Source: Cantharellus purpuraceus (lineage: Eukaryota > Basidiomycota > Agaricomycetes > Cantharellales > Hydnaceae). From it: DNA of 64,000 nucleotides. Under the pieces are notes generated by a model, which saw nothing but the letters and a program-made list of their open reading frames with translations, was not told where the DNA came from and ran no database searches. Of the stretch, positions 58,006-64,000 are shown piece by piece (position 1 is the first letter of the stretch; each line of letters begins with the position of its first letter). The stretch spans positions 496,001 to 560,000 of the forward strand of contig JALBUN010000045.1 in the NCBI GenBank assembly GCA_025174535.1, written 5' to 3'. The translations under genes were made by a program, and so were the position numbers.

Positions 58006-59822
58006 GGACCTGAAGATGTCCACATGCCAGATGGTGCATTGTATGCATTGAACTTTATTGATGACTGTTCTGACAAGACATGGGTCTACATATTGAAAAG
58101 GAAGAATGATGCTGCCCAATTCTTCAAAGAATGGCACGCACTCATCAAAAAGGAAACTGGCCTCAATGTTCAGACATACCAGACCGACAATGGGGGTGAA
58201 TTCATGTCCACCCAATTTGAAACATACCTTCGTGAACAGGGCATTTGACATCAGGTTACTGCCCCCTACACCTCAGCACAGAATGGTAAGTCAGAAAGAT
58301 GCCACTGCACACTAATCAATCACACATATGCTATAATGTCTGAGAATGCATTCCCATCCAAATTATGGGGTGAGTGCCTCCTAACTGCCGCATACATCAA
58401 GGATAGGACCCCCACAAGGAATTTGAAAAACAAGACCCAATATGAGGCCTACTACGGTCAAAAACCAGATCTTTCAAACCTACATGAACTAGGCTGCAAA
58501 GCCTTCATACTCATTCAACATGAGGACTGACCCAAAATTTATACATGTTCCATTGAATGTTTATTAGTTGGCTACTCACAGGTTTCCAAGGCGTACAGGT
58601 GCTACAACCCCACTACAGGTAGAATTATGGTATTGCAAAATGTGCAATTCATAGAATGCAAGGACTTCGTCCCTCGCCCATTCCACCCTGGTGTCATTGC
58701 AAACCAAGACAACAACAACAATACTACTGACGATGCATCAATTCGCATCATGTTACCCTTGGAACCAATACCACCCCATCCCATTGAGGTAGAACCAATG
58801 GAACTACCTCCACTGCTACCAGAAACCCCCCCCCTTCTGACATTCTACCCAAATACCCCAGCTCTCTGAAGTGGGCACTGCTATGCAGTCCCTTCCTCAC
58901 ACCACACATCTCACCAGAGCAGTGCAAGAGATACATGAGGTACACCAACAGTGCCTCAATGATCAGTGTGCTGGTGCACCTACCCCTGTGCACCACACCA
59001 GAGCTGATGGCAAGCAAGTCCTAGTAATGAGTGACAACCCCCATACTTATAAGGAGGCAATGCAGGCCTATGATGCCGAGTACTGGGATGACAGTTATGA
59101 TGATGAGATGGCATCCATATGGAAACATGGGGTCTGGACCCTTGTTCCTCGCTCATCCATCCCTGCAGGCAGAAAGATTATTGGAATCCATGTGCACTTC
59201 CTTTGAAAATGGAATGAACACAATGAGGTCACCCATGGAAAAGTCCATGTTGTCACAAAAGGGTACTCACAGATCCCAGGACTTGATTACACTGACACAT
59301 ATGCCCCAGTTGCATGCATGGAGTTCATGAGAACCCTGTTACACATTGCAGCATCACTAGACTGGGAAATATGACAGCTTGATGTTAAGATGGCATTCCT
59401 CTATGGCACCCTCAATGAGGAGATTTACATGGAACAACCAGAAGGTCAGCAAGAACCAGGAAAAGAGGACTGGGTGTGTTGTATGAACAAATCTCTGTAT
59501 GGACTAAAACAGAGAGGCCAATGCTGGTATACATGTCTCCATGACGAGTTGACTAGGATTGGATTCACACAGCTCACAGAGGACCACAGTGTCTACAAGT
59601 GTAAGACAGCAATAGGAGAATGCATGCTCACTGTTCATGTGGATGACATAGCTGTAGCTGCAACCTCAAAAGTTGTGATTCATACCCTAATCAATGATCT
59701 CAAAAAGGCTTTCAAGATTGTCGACCTTGGAGATATCAGATGGTTCCTTGGAATGGCTATCTCACATGACCACCCCAGATGCACTATATCCTTGTCACAA
59801 ACAGCATACATTGAAGCATTGG
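58006..59822 (+). pseudogene. pol: Ty1/copia pol fragment: integrase core and reverse transcriptase
   Basis: The integrase core reads DGALYALNFIDDCSDKTW, QTDNGGEFMSTQFETYL, VTAPYTSAQNG and WGECLLTAAYIKDRTP. The RT then reads EMASIWKHGVWTLV, KGYSQIPGLDYTDTYAPVA, LDVKMAFLYGTLNEEIYM, CMNKSLYGLKQ and the catalytic block HVDDIAV, then FLGMAISHD. This domain order (integrase before RT) identifies Ty1/copia. Several stops (58246, 58528, 58867, 59204, 59373) disable it. Gag, protease and RNase H are missing. It starts directly at the B4 end and is cut at 59822 by a D fragment. Confidence 0.88.
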
Positions 59823-60335
59823 TTCTCCTATATTTCTTTTATATTTTATTTCGTCATTTTTCCCCTATTGGCTCCACCCCCATTTCATTTTTATTACATG
59901 TTCTAAGGACACATATCTTGTATAAAACATGCTTAGCTAAATATGAAATGGACTAGAGAATTTCCTCTCACTTGTTTCTATTGTCTGTGTCTGAACTATT
60001 TGTTTCTGGAATAACTCCAGAATGAACTCAAATTTTGTCAAACCTTTCTTCTAGAATATTGCAACATCTATTATATTCCCAGTTTGCGAAGCCTAATCTC
60101 CACTGGTTGATTTTCTATTAAGCATTTACTCACATTTGAGTTATCTGCTCCTGATCCCTGCTCAAATTGTCAATATCTAGACGAGGACTACACCAAATCT
60201 CATCACACTTTGTACAAAGATACTCCCAAGATATATCTTCAATTTGACTATGCATATACCCAGTTCCCATCACTCCCTCTGTCACTATTCAAAATCTACT
60301 CTCCACACCCCCACAGCAAGGCAAAACTTTCAACA
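59823..60335 (+). repeat. D3: family D fragment
   Basis: Matches D2 from TTCTCCTATATTTC to the TTTCAACA end. The left terminus is missing. It joins copia sequence on the left to A4 gag on the right without duplication. Confidence 0.75.
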
Positions 60336-62616
60336 GGCAACACCACCACATCCAGTTCCAGCCAGAATAACTCTGGTTCCAGCAATAACTCCAGAGTTTG
60401 TAAGGGTGCTCTGGACCTCTCCACCAAACTGGGTAAGGATGGCAAACTTACCCAACAGGAACATCAGCACCACATGGACAACAATCTCTGTTTATTCTGT
60501 GGAAAGGCTGGTCACCAAGCCAAGGATTGCAACAAGGCAACTTTGTCTGCTTCAAAAGTGAAGGCCTGTGCTGCCAATGCTATGGAGGACAAGTTCCTAT
60601 GCCAAGGCAACAGACTCAAAAAAAGATAAGCAGTCCTCTAGCCTCTGCATGGGCCAAGGGCTGTATTGGTACTCTCCATGCAATAAATGTGGTCCACCTG
60701 AATGCATCTGCTCTCTCTCACTCCAACTCTCTCACCCTCCTCATCCACTCTGACTCCATTTCCAATACTGCTATTCAAGTCTGGTTCTACTCACTGTTTC
60801 CTTGATTCCCACTTTTCCAATCTACATAAACTCTATACATACACCATAACTCCAATTCTGCCGATTATTTGATGGCACTACTAATGCTGTTATTTTGTGA
60901 ACTATAGATCTGTCTATCCATTTTTCTGTTGGAGAAATCCAGACCATTACATTCTATGTTACTCTGCTTGATTCCAGCTGTGCTGTGGTTCTCAGACACA
61001 ATTGGCTCACCTGCTACAATCTGTTGATTGACTGGGCATTGGGTCATATCACCTTCTGCTCTCCAGTACAGGCTGTGTCATCCTTGATGTCACCAGCAAC
61101 TCTAGGTGCAAAATCATCTTCCACCTCTGCTCCAATAGATACTCCATCTACCCCTCCATCTATATCAATAGTGGACGCTATGGTCTTCACCAGACTAAGC
61201 AAACTGGATGGATCACAAACATTCCAGGTTCACCTTGCCAATCCAATTCTTCTTGCCACTTGCTCTGCTCAATCAGCTCCACTGGACCTATCTATGAGGA
61301 ATACCACAAGTTCACCAATGTGTTCAGCAAGTCCAAAGCTGACTATCTAGCAGAACACTGACTGTACAATCTCAAGATTAAGTTGGATGACAACTCTATC
61401 CCTCCACTTGGCCCTATCTACTCTTTCTCCCAAAAAGAGCTACTGGCTCTCTAAACATTCATAGACAAAAGCTTGGCTACAGGCTTCATCTGCCCATTCC
61501 TATCCCCCCATGGGGCTCTGGTCTTATTTGTCCACAAGACAGATCACTCCACTTATATGTTGATTTCCATGGACTCAACAAAATCACCAAGAAAGACCAG
61601 TAACCAATACCCCATACCACAGACATGCTTAAGAGTCTGCAAAGCTAAGATCTATTCCAAAATAGATCTCTGACATACCTATCATCTAGTCTGTATCCAA
61701 GAAGGTGATGAGTGGAAAATGACCTTCTGCACTCAATATGGGTCTTTTGAATAGTGTGTCATTGTTACGCACTAGGTCTGATTGGGGGTCAGAGATTGGG
61801 TTGGAGTTGGAGTGGGAATTGGGGTGCATTGTGGGGGTTGGAACGGACTTGGCTTCAGCTTATGTGCTGCGCCCTCACTAATACCAGTGTCTGAGATTTT
61901 GGAGATGGAGTACGACTTAGATAGTTAGGATTGGACTTAGGAACTAGGCATGATTCAATATTTGAACTGGGGAATGAAGTCCCCAGTTGGGCAACTTAAA
62001 TACATATTTGAAATCTAATAATAATTACTCTGGTGATAGGTCTCCAAGGCTGGTGGCCTTACATGAATATGTCCAAGTCTGATGGAGATGGATGTCTGGG
62101 TTCCTATGGTGATGCTGATGCATCAATTGGAATCAGACAGATAAATGGAGACGTGATGGTTCCCAAATGGAGTATAGATTTCATATGCATGGGGATCTGA
62201 GTGGATCGGATGGGGATCTGGGTGTTAATGAATATAGTCATAACAGTCATGCCTTTTAGACTAACCAATGCTCTAGCCACCTTCCAGCAGTTCATGAATG
62301 ATACCTTCACTGATCTCCTCAATGTTACCATCCTCGTTTACTTGGATGGCATCTTGGTATATTCAGATAAAGAAGATGAACATTGGACACATGTCTGAGA
62401 GGTACTCTAACATCTCCACCAACATGGCCTATTCACCCATGCTGACAAATGCAAATTCTACTCTGACTCTGTCAAATATCTAGGCTATATCCTCTCCCCT
62501 GCAGGGTTGACAATGTCAAATGACAAAGTGAAAGCCATACAGGAATGGCCAGAACTGCAGAAAGTCAAGGATGTGCAGTCCTTCCTAGGGTTCACCAACT
62601 TCTACTGATGCTTCAT
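60336..62616 (+). pseudogene. A4 gag-pol remnant, split by a solo LTR
   Basis: Zinc knuckle CLFCGKAGHQAKDC (about 60,487-60,528), protease region with the active-site codons partly deleted (about 60,780), linker [13 protein letters not shown], and RT pieces. The catalytic motif is YLDGILVYS (about 62,340) instead of YLDDILVYS, a loss of an essential Asp. Ends at 62616 where the family E element begins, inside FLGFTNFY. Confidence 0.82.
61763..62245 (-). repeat. solo family A LTR inside A4
   Basis: TGTTACGCACTAGG to GTCATAACA, flanked by GTCAT on both sides. Confidence 0.9.
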
Positions 62617-63391
62617 TGCAAGTACCCAAGGTACTTACTTACTATAGTATATAGCTAGATAGTTATAATTAATGTATGCAGCATTCCATTAAGGAATGCT
62701 GTCTTCTTGATAGATATATGCACCCATAGGGTGCATATGTATAGTTATTATGTAAGCCAGTGGACCCAAGTACATGTGTGGGTCCACATATAGTAGACAG
62801 AACTTAGTAACTACCACACTGTACAGCACATCACCCAACCAATACACTTGGTTGAGTTCTGTGCAACGGTGTGAACTGAGACACCCATTAACACTTTTTT
62901 GAACTTCCAAAGGAAGAATCAATTGATTCTTCCTCATTATTGAAGTTTTCTAGTCAATACTAGAAAACTGGCTGTTGTTGGTGTATAGACATATACCAAC
63001 CCCCCCAGTCGCTCATATAAATGAGCAACTAGTAGACTAACTTAGTTAGCCTACAAAGATAGAAGAAAGAAAGGAGTCATCATAATGATGACTCACAGTA
63101 GAGTGAGTTGTGCTGGCAGCACACAGGACATCATAAATGATGAATGGTGGCATGTAGCCAGCAGCAGAAGCTCCCAGGAAGGGGAGCTAGACCCTAGAGA
63201 AGTCACAGGGACTTCTCATAAGGAAGACTCTAGAAGAGAGTCGCCATGATCATGAGACTGCACAGACAATCGCACAATAGACTGTCTGTCGAACAAGAAC
63301 CCTTCATTGAGTGGTTCTCTGATTAGAGAAGAAAGGAGGACAGTCATCCACTGTCTCCAACGTTCCTAAAGGAAAGGAACATGCTCAATAT
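62617..63391 (+). mobile_element. family E LTR element: LTR start and hairpin-dense leader
   Basis: Begins TGCAAGTACCCAAGGTACTT inside A4 RT. The first 120 bp match E fragments at 15874, 29777 and 31004. The following sequence is a chain of short perfect inverted repeats, for example 62716-62738 (ATATGCACCC loop ATA), 62760-62787, 62911-62934 (AGGAAGAATC arms), 62944-62969 (AGTTTTCTAGT arms), 63074-63094 and 63197-63217. The LTR end and primer site could not be fixed. Confidence 0.65.
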
Positions 63392-64000
63392 ATGAGCACA
63401 AGTAGAAGTAGCAATACTTCTACTAGGGAATTGTGCAGCATGGAGCAGCATGAAACCCACAGGTCAATTGCAAGATTGACTGAACAACTCATGTGTAATC
63501 AACATGAGATGAAGAGCATTAGCAAAGCTAGTGCTCAAGCAGCTAAGATGGCTGCTGAAGCAGGGCATGCTGCCACTACTATGGGGCAGCAAATAGCAGA
63601 GTTAGGAACAATGTTAAAATTGCTCGAGAACTCTGAGAGATGCAAGTCACATCACTGAAGATCAGATTCTTGTCAAGAATCTGAATCTGGAGAGTCTGGA
63701 CCCTGCTGGGGTGAGAGGGTCCAACCAAATGATCAGTTAGACAGAGGAAATGAAATTTCCCCAATGGAGGGAATTAGAGACCCAGTAATCCTGGCGAGGC
63801 AAGGATTACCAATCCAGATTGAAGAGGAAACTCTTCAATCTATGGCAAAGGAGCTCTATCAAGAGATTGAGCTATGGAAACAACGAGAAGTTGAGGCTTC
63901 TTGTAAACATAGATTAGCCCTCAAATGGAAGGCTAAACATGCAGAGCAGGAGCTCAGCCAGCTGTTTAGAGAGCAGTGGCCCCAGCAAGAGCTCAATGTG
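63392..64000 (+). CDS. first ORF (gag-like) of the family E element, continues past the window
   Basis: ATG 63392, MSTSRSSNTSTRELCSMEQH, then a helical, Ala/Met/Glu-rich stretch (SAQAAKMAAEAGHAATTMGQ). A TGA at 63656 interrupts the frame, which then stays open to the window end (LPIQIEEETLQSMAKELYQE, then IELWKQREVEASCK). The TGA probably was CGA, as elsewhere in this window. The coiled-coil character and position behind an LTR suggest the N-terminal part of gag, but no zinc knuckle or pol is in view. The hairpin pattern of the leader continues through this coding region. Confidence 0.5.

Noticed and set aside
62679..63936. CRISPR-like or tRNA-cluster explanation for the hairpin chain
   Set aside because: Arms and spacing differ from one stem to the next, there is no repeated unit, and none folds as a cloverleaf.

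Overview
The window reads as a basidiomycete (most likely Agaricomycete) nuclear segment. The non-repetitive genes are intron-rich with short GT-AG introns, and their families are typical of mushrooms: an AA9 lytic polysaccharide monooxygenase, an I66 (cospin-type) serine protease inhibitor, BTB/POZ proteins, a DUF6533-type seven-helix membrane protein and a mitochondrial DnaJ-C28-like protein. I cannot name the species.

Layout. 1-3845: unique sequence with an AA9 gene on the minus strand whose first exon I cannot find. 3846-31.7 kb: a nest of LTR retrotransposons. A Ty3/gypsy chromovirus, called family A here, inserted on the minus strand (A0). An 11.2 kb plus-strand copy (A1, 4169-15371, target duplication TGGGG) landed inside the A0 LTR, and a second 11.2 kb copy (A2, 18297-29539) landed in a third. 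These were then hit by smaller elements, labelled B, C, D, F, G and H here, most of which I could delimit by target duplications of 4-5 bp. 31.7-33.4 kb: debris including the integrase tail of another Ty3 lineage. 33.4-47.3 kb: a gene island with an I66 inhibitor and its decayed paralogues, a small membrane protein, the DnaJ-C28-like gene, two BTB copies made by a segmental duplication, and a DUF6533 gene. 47.3-62.6 kb: older repeats almost devoid of CG, with two more family A copies (A3, A4), a Ty1/copia pol fragment and solo LTRs. 62.6-64.0 kb: the start of a different LTR element (family E) whose leader and first ORF are packed with perfect short hairpins.

Two things stand out. First, family A carries, besides gag and pol, a long antisense ORF between pol and the 3' LTR. 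It is about 530-560 codons with an N-terminal Glu/Arg coiled coil, a Cys-rich Zn-cluster-like motif and a basic C-terminus, and a TATA box lies about 55 bp upstream of its ATG in three copies. Second, the family E element at the right edge has at least 30 adjacent stem-loops in 1.3 kb, running from the LTR through the leader into the coding region, several with GNRA-type loops or G-U pairs.

Mutational style: copies of the same element differ mainly by CG to TG or CA. Premature stops in gag and pol fall at codons that were probably CGA, because another copy carries CAA or CGA there. This points to methylation-linked or RIP-like decay aimed at CpG. All element labels and boundaries come from comparing copies within this window only.
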